Shown: positions 25,405 to 34,444, numbered from the stretch's first letter. The stretch is DNA of 47,028 bases from Lachnoclostridium sp. An169 (GCF_002160525.1 NZ_NFKT01000036.1:1-47028), one strand, 5' to 3'. Notes: generated by a model from the sequence alone, not told the origin. Numbers and translations are program-made.

Positions 25405-25623
25405 CTATATCATTCTGTTGAAATACTCCTGCGTAACCTGGAGCTGCTTTTTCAAAATCATCTTCCACATAGCAGGATGAATCTCTCCGCTTCCCTTGGA
25501 AACTTTTGTACGCCGAATGCTGCCGTCTGCGTCTATTTTTCTATAAAAGTAGTGATCTGTGTCTTTGTACATTTCCCACCCATCCCGCTCGCAGAATCTC
25601 TTTAGTTCTTTCCATCTCGGCAT
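25405..25623 (-). CDS. HicA-like toxin of a type II toxin-antitoxin pair
   Basis: A 72-residue basic protein (WKELKRFCERDGWEMY ... DHYFYRK ... ILKKQLQVTQEYF). The size, the K-x-DGW start and the central DHYF segment resemble the dsRNA-binding-like HicA mRNA interferases; related clostridial proteins are annotated as cytotoxic translational repressors. GAGAGGG precedes the ATG. It overlaps the antitoxin gene by 22 bases and is second in the operon, the usual antitoxin-first order here. The exact family is less certain than the toxin role. Confidence 0.62.
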   Translation of the reverse strand: MPRWKELKRFCERDGWEMYKDTDHYFYRKIDADGSIRRTKVSKGSGEIHPAMWKMILKKQLQVTQEYFNRMI

Positions 25624-26027
25624 ACAATACCCTCTCCTATTTTCTCCGCATCATCCGTGATCAGCGCTTTAAATATATAGGGCACATGTCCCTTTCTGTT
25701 CGGCGCTTTGCTGTACATCTGGTAATTCTCATAATACTCTGATGCATAATCCATAATCGAGTAAGCAAGCAGCCTTCTCGCAGCTGCCTCCGTGGGTGCA
25801 TTCTCCACCAGATCAATTTCATTCAGAGAAAGCGTAACTGACCCGTCCTCTTCATCAAACCGTTCTGCAGTAAAGGTGTAGCCGTCCAGAATTTCCTGCA
25901 TTGTTTCCAGATTTGACAACCACATTCTGTCCCGTGTTCTTTTTATAAACTTCGGCTTATCATGAACGACAGAATCAACCACACTGCTCCATTCTTTTCT
26001 TACATCCGTTGCATTTTCCATTACCAT
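25602..26027 (-). CDS. Antitoxin of the toxin-antitoxin pair (Phd/RelB-like)
   Basis: A 141-residue acidic protein whose start resembles Phd/YefM-type antitoxins (DVRKEWSSVVDSVVHDKPKFIKRTRD). The C-terminal half is acidic and would bind the toxin. I prefer the ATG at 26027, which has GGAG nine bases upstream; 26036 and 26021 are alternatives. It is first in a two-gene operon under a consensus promoter with two palindromes, the expected autoregulated arrangement. Confidence 0.65.
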   Translation of the reverse strand: MVMENATDVRKEWSSVVDSVVHDKPKFIKRTRDRMWLSNLETMQEILDGYTFTAERFDEEDGSVTLSLNEIDLVENAPTEAAARRLLAYSIMDYASEYYENYQMYSKAPNRKGHVPYIFKALITDDAEKIGEGIVCRDGKN

Positions 26028-26053
26028 TTCTATCATCTCCTTTTCGTACCTCC

Positions 26054-26092
26054 ATTATAGCAAAAGTGTACACTATGTCAACAGTGTACACT
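26054..26092 (-). promoter_or_regulatory. Toxin-antitoxin promoter with two operators
   Basis: On the minus strand a perfect TTGACA (26076-26081) and perfect TATAAT (26054-26059) are 16 bases apart. The ten-base palindrome AGTGTACACT occurs twice, once inside the spacer (26065-26074) and once just upstream of the -35 (26083-26092), centres 18 bases apart. Binding to both would block RNA polymerase. Confidence 0.85.
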
Positions 26093-26182
26093 TTTAATTA
26101 TATGTCATTCATTCTGTTTTATTCTCAAAATAGGCTGCCTGCCAATTTTAATTCGAACTTATTATGTATACCAGGCACGCTC

Positions 26183-26824
26183 CTAGCAGCCCAGAATTTC
26201 TTTCACCGCCGCAGCAATCTCGTCATCCTGACAGTTTGCGAAGAAATATTCCTGGAATTTCTCACCGCTTAATGCTCCTTTGACAAGATCCTGATCCAGT
26301 TCTTTTAAGATATCTGTCAGCTTTCTGTAAGATACCGCTCTCACACCGTCGAGGATCTTCTTGTTGCGCTGCTCCGGTACGGCGCGCTCTCTCGGATATC
26401 CCTGTCCGCTCTCTTCCACATACAGTTTTTCAAAGATATATTCCAGGTTCAGGTCGCCGCCCCATCCGTATCCTTTGGCAAACGGGATGGCGATCGCATT
26501 TCCGTCGTTGATCTGTGCAAATGTGTAAGCGTCAAGCGGGTCTTCCACATGTCCGCAGATTACGCCCGGGAAAGAATTGCAGGCGAGCATCGCGCCTTCT
26601 CCGGTTCCGCATCCTGTGATCACATAATCCACAGCTTTGGAGTTCAGCAGCACTGCCGCAAGAATTCCCACCTGTACATATGTAAGCTGGCACTCGTCGT
26701 CTGCCGTATACATTCCATAGTTAAATACTTCGTGTCCCATAGGTTCCACAACTTTTTTCAGCGCGTTGCAGATCACTTCATTTTTTGCCGCCTGGCTGTT
26801 CTCATTGATAAGTGCGATTTTCAT
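26183..26824 (-). CDS. RpiB/LacA/LacB family sugar-phosphate isomerase
   Basis: A 213-residue cytoplasmic enzyme of the ribose-5-phosphate/galactose-6-phosphate isomerase family. The active-site loop is GCGTGEGAMLACN with the catalytic cysteine position, following the N-terminal MKIALINENSQAAKN. The ATG at 26824 is preceded by AGGAGG. It is monocistronic, so the sugar is not shown by context. A family position close to the LacAB-like group rather than classical RpiB is my impression only. Confidence 0.8.
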   Translation of the reverse strand: MKIALINENSQAAKNEVICNALKKVVEPMGHEVFNYGMYTADDECQLTYVQVGILAAVLLNSKAVDYVITGCGTGEGAMLACNSFPGVICGHVEDPLDAYTFAQINDGNAIAIPFAKGYGWGGDLNLEYIFEKLYVEESGQGYPRERAVPEQRNKKILDGVRAVSYRKLTDILKELDQDLVKGALSGEKFQEYFFANCQDDEIAAAVKEILGC

Positions 26825-27018
26825 CCTTATCTTCCTCCTGATCATCTGAAATTTACGCACCGTATCATTCTTACGGTACTCATGCGAAAAAGGACTTCCC
26901 GCGATGGTTCGGTCCTCTCCCTCATTTTTTTCTTATTGTAACATAAAAAATAAGCAATTTCCCGTGTTTTATTTGCAAAAATGTTGCAAATCTTTTCATC
27001 CTTTATGCTCTGCTTCTG

Positions 27019-27702
27019 TCACTGCATCTCCTCCCCGTCCTCAATCAGCAGGGCATCGAGCTGCTTCATGTCCTCCCCGTCAATCTCATAATCCCCGTCA
27101 TCATTCCTTCTTACATGCAGGGTGATATCCTGTGCCGCCCCGTAGAGGGGACCGTTGTCCATTCCTTCTTTGAGCACCTCGTAGTAAATGCGGTACACCT
27201 CTGTCTGCATTTCCTCATCTCCGGGCATGGCGCCGCCCTGCATGACACTGTCCGTGATCTGCTGCGCATATTCCTCCGCCCGCCGGGTAAACGTCTCATA
27301 TGTATCCACAAACAGGCTGACCGGCTTCACTTTCAGAGGCACTGCAAAGCTTCCGTCCTCTTCCTTCTGCGCTTCTCCCACCGTGTAGTTCACGCTTCTG
27401 GCGATCTCCCCGAAAAGCTCCCGGTACTGGGGCTGCAGATCTTCCGGCATGGCGGATGACTCGAACTCTCCCATGGTAGCGTCCAGATTGTTTTCAAACA
27501 CTGCGTCCGCCTCTTCTTCCGACGCCCCGGTGATCTCCATATATTCTTCCGTCTCATTTTTATAAGAAACGTCAAGCACCGCCTGCACATAGGCGGAAGC
27601 GTCAAAACGGTTCAGCCAGAGATATGCTCCGATCCCGGCCGCCGCCACTATGCAGAGGGCAAGAACTATGACCGCTGCTTTTTTTCCTGTTATTTTTCCC
27701 AT
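27019..27702 (-). CDS. Membrane-anchored DUF5105-like protein
   Basis: A 227-residue protein with one N-terminal membrane helix (KAAVIVLALCIVAAAGIGAYLW) and an acidic extracellular domain. The middle contains SFAVPLKVKPVSLF, a pattern seen in clostridial DUF5105 proteins. Function is unknown. It has its own short region and precedes, on the same strand, nothing within 150 bases. It may be a surface protein. Confidence 0.6.
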   Translation of the reverse strand: MGKITGKKAAVIVLALCIVAAAGIGAYLWLNRFDASAYVQAVLDVSYKNETEEYMEITGASEEEADAVFENNLDATMGEFESSAMPEDLQPQYRELFGEIARSVNYTVGEAQKEEDGSFAVPLKVKPVSLFVDTYETFTRRAEEYAQQITDSVMQGGAMPGDEEMQTEVYRIYYEVLKEGMDNGPLYGAAQDITLHVRRNDDGDYEIDGEDMKQLDALLIEDGEEMQ

Positions 27703-27762
27703 ATCTTTCCTCCCTGGATTTCTGTTATTTTCACACCGCAGTATAACATCCCGGTACAGGAA

Positions 27763-27788
27763 AAAAGGGCGAATCCTGTCGCCCTTTT
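27763..27788 (-). terminator. Terminator after the ABC permease
   Basis: Ten-base arms AAAAGGGCGA and TCGCCCTTTT (27763-27772 and 27779-27788) around a six-base loop, with six T residues on the minus strand. It ends the leftward ABC exporter operon. Confidence 0.8.
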
Positions 27789-27801
27789 GAGAAATTTCTG
27801 T

Positions 27802-29829
27802 TTACTCGATCCTCTGATAGCAATCCACGGTCAGCGTGGAGTTGGACCGTTCGTCCGTTACCGATGCACGGATCTCGTCGGAGTAATTCAACGGGTAAAG
27901 AAGCGGCTGCAGATCCAGCTCTTCCGGAACCAGTTTCTGTCTCCACTGTTCGATTTCTTCCGGCGTATCATACCACTGCATACTCACGCCGCCTGAAGCT
28001 CCCGCTCCGGAAGCGAATACGGTGCGGCGCACTTCCACAGATGTTATCGCGTAACCGGCAATGGTTCTGTCCGTCTGCACGCCATACTTTTCCAGAAGCC
28101 GGCAGGACCGCTCGAAAAACGGATAGATCACGAGCTGGCCGGAGTTCCTTACATTTTCTCCTGTAATCTCCACAAATCCCAGAGGGAGAGACGATGTCAG
28201 CTGTCCCATAGTCATATCCAGAATATCCTCACGGTAAGCCTCCACCAGAGTGTCTTTTTCCTCAGCGCTGAGTTTCATTACATTTTCCGTCACCCCGTCG
28301 TTCCACGAAAAACGTTTTTCTCCCGTATTCTCCAGTTTCATCCCCGGATAGGCGATCTCCTTGTACTCTTCCGTATCATAGACCGAAGCAAACGCCATCA
28401 GATCCTCCTGTTCCACCGGATAACGGCGGTACTTTCTGCTCCCGTCCTTCATGTGCCAGCACACCACGGCCTGGGTATATTCCCCGCTCATATCCCGGTG
28501 CTCTCCCTGTTTCTCTTTTTCGAGAAGGGAAGACGCCCATGCGGTTCCCGCCGTCTTTCCCTCACCGGAAAGGACGTACTGATCCAGCTGGTCATCAATC
28601 TCCATTCTTCCGCCTTCCAGAACAATACTGGAATAATAATGGTTGTTCATCCCAAGCCCGTATATGCTCACCGCCATACTGCTGACTTCGCCCTCTCCCG
28701 GGAAATATCCGTCATACACGGAGGCTCCCGCAAGAAACAGCCCTGCTACGATCCCCGCAGCCCCGCAGGAGGAAACCATCTGCCATCTGCGGCGGAAGAA
28801 ACATCCCTTATTTCTTCCGGTCACCGCCCCGAATACTCCATGGACAACCGCAGCCGCAATCGCACCGGAAGCCACCGCTGCTGCGCCGGCGAGCGCTGTA
28901 TTCAGGGAATCCCCGGATGTGTTTCCGCCATTTCCCATCAGCTCCGTCACAAAGCTTCCCATCCACGCTCCGGCAAAAAAGGAGAGAACCCACTGCGCGC
29001 ACCGCTCGGAGGCAGCAAGCGCGAACGCCCTTCCGGAACCTTCGGTTTTCCGCTTTTTCTGTGCCGCGGCAAAGAGAAGGAACGAAAAGACAATCCATAG
29101 TACCGCCGCCAGAATATGCCCTTTTTCCGGGAAGAATCTCATCAGGTCGGCCTTCTCATAATAACTGCCGCCTCCCAGGGCACCGCCAAGCGCCATGGGG
29201 TCAAGCACCACCGTCAGGTTTTCAAGAAGGGGGATCCTGTAGTAAGTATGAAAATAATGTTCCGCGTAAGCTGTCAGGGTATAGCCGGTAAAAATCCCTC
29301 CCCCGACGATCAGGAAGAGACAGGTCAGCGCCGCGGAAAGTCCGTGCCCGCACACCGCCGCAGACAGAACCGCCAGATGATAAAAAACCAGAAATACCAG
29401 AGCCGAAATCATCACCGCCGTTCCTGTATACCCTGCCGCATACGCAGCGAACTGCACGTCGATCATGCTCTGATACAGACCGCAGGCAGTCAGCACGATC
29501 GCCATGGGGATCAGAAAATGAATCAGGCCGTGGACATATCTGCTCCAGAACACGGTTTCCCTTTTCACCGGGAGACTGTAATAGAAATCAAGCTTTTTCG
29601 GCTGAAAAAGATAAAAGAATTCGATAAATCCAAGGGCAAGTCCGAGTATTTCACTGATCCAGATCAGTTCCCTGCTCCCCGCTCCGAAGAAATTATAGTT
29701 TGTGTCAAGCGTAAGCTGGGCCGCTGCCAGGAATCCGTAGATCAGGAGGAGCCCCCACGACAGGAACGCCGCCGCGTGCCCGCGCCCCGCCTCTCTGATC
29801 CATTTACTGAAGTACTTTTCTGATGTCAT
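27802..29829 (-). CDS. ABC-2 type permease with large extracellular domain
   Basis: A 675-residue membrane protein. The N-terminal half (residues ~1-330) carries about eight hydrophobic segments. The C-terminal ~290 residues, after the DGYFPGEGEV region, are hydrophilic and would lie outside; this build matches clostridial DUF6449-type permeases of YtrA-regulated systems. The ATG at 29829 follows GGAGG and lies inside the end of the ATPase gene (26-base overlap), so the two are coupled. No GntR-type regulator is nearby. Substrate is unknown; antibiotic or envelope export is likely from related systems. Confidence 0.8.
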   Translation of the reverse strand: MTSEKYFSKWIREAGRGHAAAFLSWGLLLIYGFLAAAQLTLDTNYNFFGAGSRELIWISEILGLALGFIEFFYLFQPKKLDFYYSLPVKRETVFWSRYVHGLIHFLIPMAIVLTACGLYQSMIDVQFAAYAAGYTGTAVMISALVFLVFYHLAVLSAAVCGHGLSAALTCLFLIVGGGIFTGYTLTAYAEHYFHTYYRIPLLENLTVVLDPMALGGALGGGSYYEKADLMRFFPEKGHILAAVLWIVFSFLLFAAAQKKRKTEGSGRAFALAASERCAQWVLSFFAGAWMGSFVTELMGNGGNTSGDSLNTALAGAAAVASGAIAAAVVHGVFGAVTGRNKGCFFRRRWQMVSSCGAAGIVAGLFLAGASVYDGYFPGEGEVSSMAVSIYGLGMNNHYYSSIVLEGGRMEIDDQLDQYVLSGEGKTAGTAWASSLLEKEKQGEHRDMSGEYTQAVVCWHMKDGSRKYRRYPVEQEDLMAFASVYDTEEYKEIAYPGMKLENTGEKRFSWNDGVTENVMKLSAEEKDTLVEAYREDILDMTMGQLTSSLPLGFVEITGENVRNSGQLVIYPFFERSCRLLEKYGVQTDRTIAGYAITSVEVRRTVFASGAGASGGVSMQWYDTPEEIEQWRQKLVPEELDLQPLLYPLNYSDEIRASVTDERSNSTLTVDCYQRIE

Positions 29830-30706
29830 AACCGGTATCCTCCATTTTCGCAATAAACGTTTCTTCCAGACTTAAGGGGATCTCTTTCATGAACAGCGGT
29901 CCCAGGCTCCGGATCTCCCGCACGATCTCCTCTGTCCCGTCCGTCACTGTCAGGGTAATAAAATTCTCCACCTGGCGGACTCTTAAGACACGGGGATCGT
30001 TTTTCAGTCTGTCCAGGTTCGTCTGATCCGGAAATACACACTGGAATTTGCGGACATGTTCTGCCCTCTCCCGCAGATCTCCCGCCGTCACCACACCGCC
30101 CTTGTGCAGAATGGCAATGTTCCCGCAGAGATCTTCCAGGTCCCCCAGCTTGTGGGAAGCCATAATAACCGTAAAATTCCGCTGTTCCATGGCTTTTTTA
30201 AACAGGTTCTTCATCACCTCTGTCACAATGGGGTCCAGACCGTCAAACACCTCATCGCAGAGAAGATATTTTGTTCCGGAACAGAGCGCCATAATCAGAA
30301 ATGCCTGTCGCTTCATCCCCTTGGAAAAGGTCCTCAGCGGACGCATGGTGTCGAGATTCAACGTTTCTGCCATATACTGCGCCTCCTCCCCGTCCATGTC
30401 CGGATAGTGGTTCCCGTACAGCCGGATCATGGAATTCATGGATGCATTGGGAAAATAATAGGGATCATCGGGCAGATAGAAAAACTGTTTCCTGCAGGAC
30501 GGGCAGAACGGATCCTCCTCCCCGTCAATCTGTATCTCTCCGGAATCCGCCTCCAGAATACCCGCGAGAATACGCAGAAGCGTGGTCTTCCCGGCGCCGT
30601 TTGTCCCCAGAAGTCCGAACATCTCCCCGTCCGGTATATCAAGCGTAATATGATTCACCGCGCAGATATCGTCAAATTTTTTTGTCAGTTCACTGATATG
30701 TATCAC
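29804..30706 (-). CDS. ABC transporter ATP-binding protein
   Basis: A 300-residue ATPase with Walker A GTNGAGKTT, a signature degenerate as TFSKGMKRQ and Walker B LLCDEVFDGLDP, with the H-loop in MASHK. It has the small C-terminal extension seen in YtrB-like exporters. The gene precedes and overlaps the large permease, and together they form an exporter. It is transcribed from a TTGTAA-17-TATAAT promoter upstream at 30832-30860. Confidence 0.88.
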   Translation of the reverse strand: MIHISELTKKFDDICAVNHITLDIPDGEMFGLLGTNGAGKTTLLRILAGILEADSGEIQIDGEEDPFCPSCRKQFFYLPDDPYYFPNASMNSMIRLYGNHYPDMDGEEAQYMAETLNLDTMRPLRTFSKGMKRQAFLIMALCSGTKYLLCDEVFDGLDPIVTEVMKNLFKKAMEQRNFTVIMASHKLGDLEDLCGNIAILHKGGVVTAGDLRERAEHVRKFQCVFPDQTNLDRLKNDPRVLRVRQVENFITLTVTDGTEEIVREIRSLGPLFMKEIPLSLEETFIAKMEDTGYDIRKVLQ

Positions 30707-30831
30707 AGACAGCTCCCCTTTCTTCTCCTGTTTCTGTCATGTTTTTCTGTTATCTGTTCTGTTTTTATGCTGTTTTCCACAGAAGGCCCCGGACCTGTCC
30801 ACATCATTTTTCAGACCTGTCCGCTGCTGTG

Positions 30832-30893
30832 ATTATAACATTGTTACAATTTTATTACAACATCAGTGCTATATATTAATAATTTATTAATAT
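30832..30893 (-). promoter_or_regulatory. Promoter and AT-rich palindrome for the ABC exporter
   Basis: TTGTAA (30855-30860), a 17-base spacer and TATAAT (30832-30837) read on the minus strand. Upstream lies a perfect 21-base palindrome ATATTAATAA-T-TTATTAATAT (30873-30893), a possible regulator site for a GntR- or PadR-type protein. Confidence 0.65.
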
Positions 30894-30939
30894 TTAACCT
30901 GGATTTATATTGAATCCTCCCCCGCTGTGTTCAAAACAT

Positions 30940-31095
30940 ATGAAGTCTTCTGAAAATGACCGCCTGAAAGAGCATTACGGCACCACTGTTGAGATTCCTG
31001 TCTGCCGCATCGGCGCCACCATCGGCGTTCACGCCGGCCCCACCTCAATCGGGTATGGACTTATCCGGCACGCGCAGCTCCCCGGCGGAGAATAA
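30940..31095 (+). pseudogene. DegV-like C-terminal remnant
   Basis: A short open frame ends with LKEHYGTTVEIPVCRIGATIGVHAGP-like sequence: EIPVCRIGATIG and VHAGPTSIGYGL resemble the C-terminal signature of DegV fatty-acid-binding proteins (xxxIGPVIGxHxGPGxxG). Nothing of the upstream 230 residues of DegV is seen. It is probably a leftover of a deleted gene; without the surrounding domain the assignment is moderate. The 530-base gap around it otherwise holds the ABC promoter and the terminator described separately. Confidence 0.45.
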
Positions 31096-31155
31096 AAAAA
31101 ACGGGAGATACACCGCTGAATTACAAACCATATCATTCAGCCTGTGTATCTCCCG
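31094..31155 (-). terminator. Strong terminator after the cytidylate-kinase-like gene
   Basis: Twelve-base arms (31102-31113 and 31144-31155) and a second seven-base internal pairing make a long hairpin. Eight T residues follow on the minus strand (A run 31094-31101). It terminates the operon running from livH to the kinase gene. Confidence 0.85.
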
Positions 31156-31237
31156 AAATTTTCTCTGCTTTTTATTATACCTTATATCATACTTTCTGTT
31201 ATGATTTTCTTTACGCCTTATATATCTGCCCCTGTCG

Positions 31238-31867
31238 TCAGTCCTGCAGATCAAAGCGGATCTTCATATATGCCCGGATCTCATCCACACATTTCTTAAA
31301 TCCGAGTTTTCCGCTGTTCAGACAGAGATCGTAGTTTCTCGCATCTGCCCATTCATGTCCGGTGTGGTAACGGTAGAAGTCTCCTCTGTACTTGTCTGTC
31401 TTTTCGATGTATTTCTGCATCTCCTTCTCCGTCATACTGTGGCGCTCCATAGCGCGGTCCAGACAGAACTGCCGGTCCGCATGAACAAACACGCTCACCA
31501 CATTCGGATAATCCCGGAGCACATAATCTGCACACCGTCCGATAATCACACAGGATTCCTTCGCAGCCAGTTCCTTGATTATCTTCGCCTGATAGTTGAA
31601 CAGATTGTCATCTGAGACAAAATCCCGATCCTCCGGAGTAAGCAGTTCTCCGTCATAAGGACGGCTCAGGATCTTAAACCAGGGCGCATGTCTCATTTTC
31701 TCGTCCGACATGCCGAACAGCCTCTCGTTGATGCCGCTGTCCTCGGAAGCCATGCGCAGGATCTCCCTGCTGTAGCAGTTGATGCCCAGCTCCTGTGCCA
31801 GCATCGCACCGATTGTCTTACCGCCGCTTCCGTACTGCCTCGAAACTGTAATCACAATATTTCTCAT
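31238..31867 (-). CDS. Cytidylate kinase-like family protein
   Basis: A 209-residue AAA/P-loop kinase-like protein (cytidylate kinase-like, Pfam PF13189). The N-terminus has SRQYGSGGKTIG as the P-loop, followed by LGINCYSREI. Further motifs include IIGRCADYVL and the DRAMERHSM lid-like segment. The ATG at 31867 has GGGGG upstream. It is the last gene of the branched-chain amino acid operon and ends before the strong terminator. The true substrate of these proteins is not established. Confidence 0.8.
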   Translation of the reverse strand: MRNIVITVSRQYGSGGKTIGAMLAQELGINCYSREILRMASEDSGINERLFGMSDEKMRHAPWFKILSRPYDGELLTPEDRDFVSDDNLFNYQAKIIKELAAKESCVIIGRCADYVLRDYPNVVSVFVHADRQFCLDRAMERHSMTEKEMQKYIEKTDKYRGDFYRYHTGHEWADARNYDLCLNSGKLGFKKCVDEIRAYMKIRFDLQD

Positions 31868-31879
31868 AAGATGCACCCC

Positions 31880-32590
31880 CTATTCGCCGAGATAAGCTTT
31901 CTTGATGGAATCATCTTCCAGAAGATCTTTTGCCTTTCCTTCCAGTACGATGTTTCCTGTCTCCAGAACATATGCACGGTCCGCAATGGAGAGTGCCTTT
32001 TTCGCATTCTGCTCTACAAGAAGAACTGTAGTTCCGCTCTTGCTCACCGCCTGGATAATATCGAAGATCTCATTTACCAGAATCGGTGAAAGTCCCATGG
32101 ACGGCTCATCCATAAGAATGATCTTCGGCTTTGACATCAGCGCGCGCCCCATAGCGAGCATCTGCTGCTCACCGCCGCTTAAGGTTCCCGCCATCTGGTT
32201 CTTTCTCTCCTCCAGACGCGGGAATCTCTCATAGACATTTTTCAGGCTCTCCTCGATCTCATTTCTGTCTTTCCTTGTATAGGCGCCCATCTTCAGGTTC
32301 TCATATACACTCAGCTCCGAGAACACCCGGCGCCCCTCCGGCACATGCGCCATTCCCATGGAAACGATCTTGTGCGCCGGAACTTTTGTAATGTCCTTTC
32401 CCTCGAACATAATGCTGCCTTTCTTCGGAGACAGCAGGCCGGTAACAGTGTGCAGGATCGTCGTCTTTCCCGCGCCGTTGGCGCCGATCAGTGCGATGAC
32501 CTCCCCCTGGTCTACATGGAAGGATACCCCCTTGATCGCCTGAATCACACCGTAATATACTTCCAGATCTCTGACTTCAAGCATTGACAT
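31880..32590 (-). CDS. livF: Branched-chain amino acid ABC transporter ATPase LivF
   Basis: A 236-residue ATPase of the high-affinity leucine/isoleucine/valine importer. Walker A is GANGAGKTT, signature LSGGEQQML, Walker B IILMDEPSMGLSP; the PEGRRVF segment is typical of LivF. AGGAGG precedes the ATG. It follows livG by 13 bases, and the livJ-aroD-livHMGF-kinase order is all leftward. Confidence 0.93.
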   Translation of the reverse strand: MSMLEVRDLEVYYGVIQAIKGVSFHVDQGEVIALIGANGAGKTTILHTVTGLLSPKKGSIMFEGKDITKVPAHKIVSMGMAHVPEGRRVFSELSVYENLKMGAYTRKDRNEIEESLKNVYERFPRLEERKNQMAGTLSGGEQQMLAMGRALMSKPKIILMDEPSMGLSPILVNEIFDIIQAVSKSGTTVLLVEQNAKKALSIADRAYVLETGNIVLEGKAKDLLEDDSIKKAYLGE

Positions 32591-32603
32591 AGCAGTTTCC
32601 CTC

Positions 32604-33365
32604 CTATTCTCCCAGATATGCCGTGATAACCTGCGGGTTGTTCAGCACATCTGTTGTTTTTCCCTGTGCAAGCACTTCTCCAAAGTTCAGAACAGTAAGC
32701 CGCTCGCAGATTCCGCTGACCAGTTTCATATCATGTTCGATCAGCAGGATTGTCATATGGAAATTCTTTCTCACAAACCGGATCATCTCCATCAGCTCCC
32801 CGGTCTCATTGGGGTTCATGCCCGCTGCCGGCTCATCCAGAAGAAGGAGTTTCGGCTCTGTGGCGAGGGCCCTGGCAATCTCCAGTCTTCTCTGCTTTCC
32901 GTAGGGAAGATTTGCCGCGGTAAGGTCTGCCTCCTGATCCAGGTTGAACACTTTCAAAAGCTCCATCGCCTGCTCGTCCATCTCACGCTCCACCTTCCGG
33001 TAATTGGGAAGCCGCAGGATCCCCTCGATGGTGGAATAGTGATGTTTGTTGTGAAGTCCTGCCTTTACATTATCCAGAACGCTCAGTTTCTGGAAAAGCC
33101 GGATATTCTGGAATGTCCTGGCGATTCCCGCCTTGCTGATATCGATGGTCTTCTTCCCCGTGATGTCCTGCCCGTCAAGGAGAACCTTCCCCGTATCCGG
33201 CTTATACACACCGGTCAGAAGGTTGAATACCGTCGTCTTTCCCGCTCCATTCGGACCGATCAGGCCGTAGAGCTCTTCCTTTTCGATAGAAATGTCAAAT
33301 CCATTTACCGCACGGAGACCGCCGAAGGAAATACCGAGATTTTTCACATCCAATAATGCCGCCAT
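32604..33365 (-). CDS. livG: Branched-chain amino acid ABC transporter ATPase LivG
   Basis: A 253-residue ATPase of the same importer. Walker A is GPNGAGKTT, signature LPYGKQRRLEIARAL, Walker B LLLLDEPAAGMNP; the TFQNIRLF segment is a LivG feature. The ATG at 33365 follows GGAGG and overlaps the livM stop codon by one base (TAATG). Confidence 0.93.
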   Translation of the reverse strand: MAALLDVKNLGISFGGLRAVNGFDISIEKEELYGLIGPNGAGKTTVFNLLTGVYKPDTGKVLLDGQDITGKKTIDISKAGIARTFQNIRLFQKLSVLDNVKAGLHNKHHYSTIEGILRLPNYRKVEREMDEQAMELLKVFNLDQEADLTAANLPYGKQRRLEIARALATEPKLLLLDEPAAGMNPNETGELMEMIRFVRKNFHMTILLIEHDMKLVSGICERLTVLNFGEVLAQGKTTDVLNNPQVITAYLGE

Positions 33366-34432
33366 TATTTCACAGCCTCCTTTTTCCTCTTTCCGAAGGA
33401 AAGGTATTTTTCTCTCCACTCGATCGCCTTGGGAGCCCAGTTAAAGAGCATCATAATAATCAGGACAATCGCGTAGATCAGCATTCTGTAATCGTTAAGT
33501 CCGCGGAGCATCTCCGGGAGAAGGGTCAGGATCACAGCCGCAATAATCGATCCGCGGATGCTTCCGATTCCGCCCAGGACAACGAATACGAGAATGGAGA
33601 TGGACATATTATATCCGAAGTTGTTGGTGTTCGCAGTCAGTGTGGAGAGGTTGTGCGCATAGAGAACGCCGGCGCCTCCTGCCAGTGCTGCGGAAACCGT
33701 AAACGCCATCAGCTTGTATTTTGTCACATTGATGCCGATGGACTCCGCTGCAATCCGGTTGTCACGGATTGCCATAATCGCACGTCCGTCCCTGGAATTA
33801 ATCAAATTCATCACAATGAAAAGTGTAATCAGGATCAGAACCACTCCGATCAGGAATGTAGCGTCCCTCGGTGTTCCCGTAATCCCCTGAGGTCCGTTCA
33901 TGATTACCGTCCCGTCCGGTTCCATGTTCAGGCTCATCACATCCTTTGTAGAGAAGTGGAAACCGTTGGAATCCACACCGATGAACATGACATTGACCAG
34001 ATTCTTGATAATCTCGCCGAATGCAAGAGTGACGATAGCCAGGTAGTCTCCTTTCAGGCGGAGTACCGGGATTCCGATAATGATTCCAAACACTGCCGCC
34101 ACCGCAATACCGATCAGCAGGGCCAGGAAGAACCGCAGCGGCGCCACTGTGATAACGTCTTTCATGCATTTCGAGAAAAATGCGCTGGAAAAGGCGCCCA
34201 CACACATGAATCCCGCATGTCCCAGACTGAGTTCACCCAGGATACCGACAACAAGATTCAGGGAAACCGCCAGTATTATATAGATACACAGCGGTACCAT
34301 CAGACCCTGGAGCAGGCTGGAAATATTCCCCGTACTGATCAGAATCTGCATAACGAGGAACGCGACGATCACGATTCCATAGGTAATCATATTGCTTTTT
34401 GTAGTTTTCTTCATATTCTTTAACTTTTTCAT
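33365..34432 (-). CDS. livM: Branched-chain amino acid ABC transporter permease LivM
   Basis: A 355-residue inner-membrane permease with about nine hydrophobic segments and the family motif LSLGHAGFMCVGAF followed by GLPVLRLKGDYLAIVTLAFGE-like GIPVLRLKGDYL. I chose the ATG at 34432, which has AGGTG nine bases upstream; a GTG at 34444 lacks a site. It starts 13 bases after the livH stop codon. Confidence 0.92.
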   Translation of the reverse strand: MKKLKNMKKTTKSNMITYGIVIVAFLVMQILISTGNISSLLQGLMVPLCIYIILAVSLNLVVGILGELSLGHAGFMCVGAFSSAFFSKCMKDVITVAPLRFFLALLIGIAVAAVFGIIIGIPVLRLKGDYLAIVTLAFGEIIKNLVNVMFIGVDSNGFHFSTKDVMSLNMEPDGTVIMNGPQGITGTPRDATFLIGVVLILITLFIVMNLINSRDGRAIMAIRDNRIAAESIGINVTKYKLMAFTVSAALAGGAGVLYAHNLSTLTANTNNFGYNMSISILVFVVLGGIGSIRGSIIAAVILTLLPEMLRGLNDYRMLIYAIVLIIMMLFNWAPKAIEWREKYLSFGKRKKEAVK

Positions 34433-34444
34433 CTTCCCTGTCAC

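Noticed and set aside
26842..26925. Short minus-strand frame in the isomerase leader, a possible leader peptide
   Set aside because: It has 27 codons, no ribosome binding site and no regulatory structure that I can support.
33356..34423. 355-codon plus-strand frame
   Set aside because: It is antisense to livM, with a His/Asp-rich composition typical of a shadow frame.
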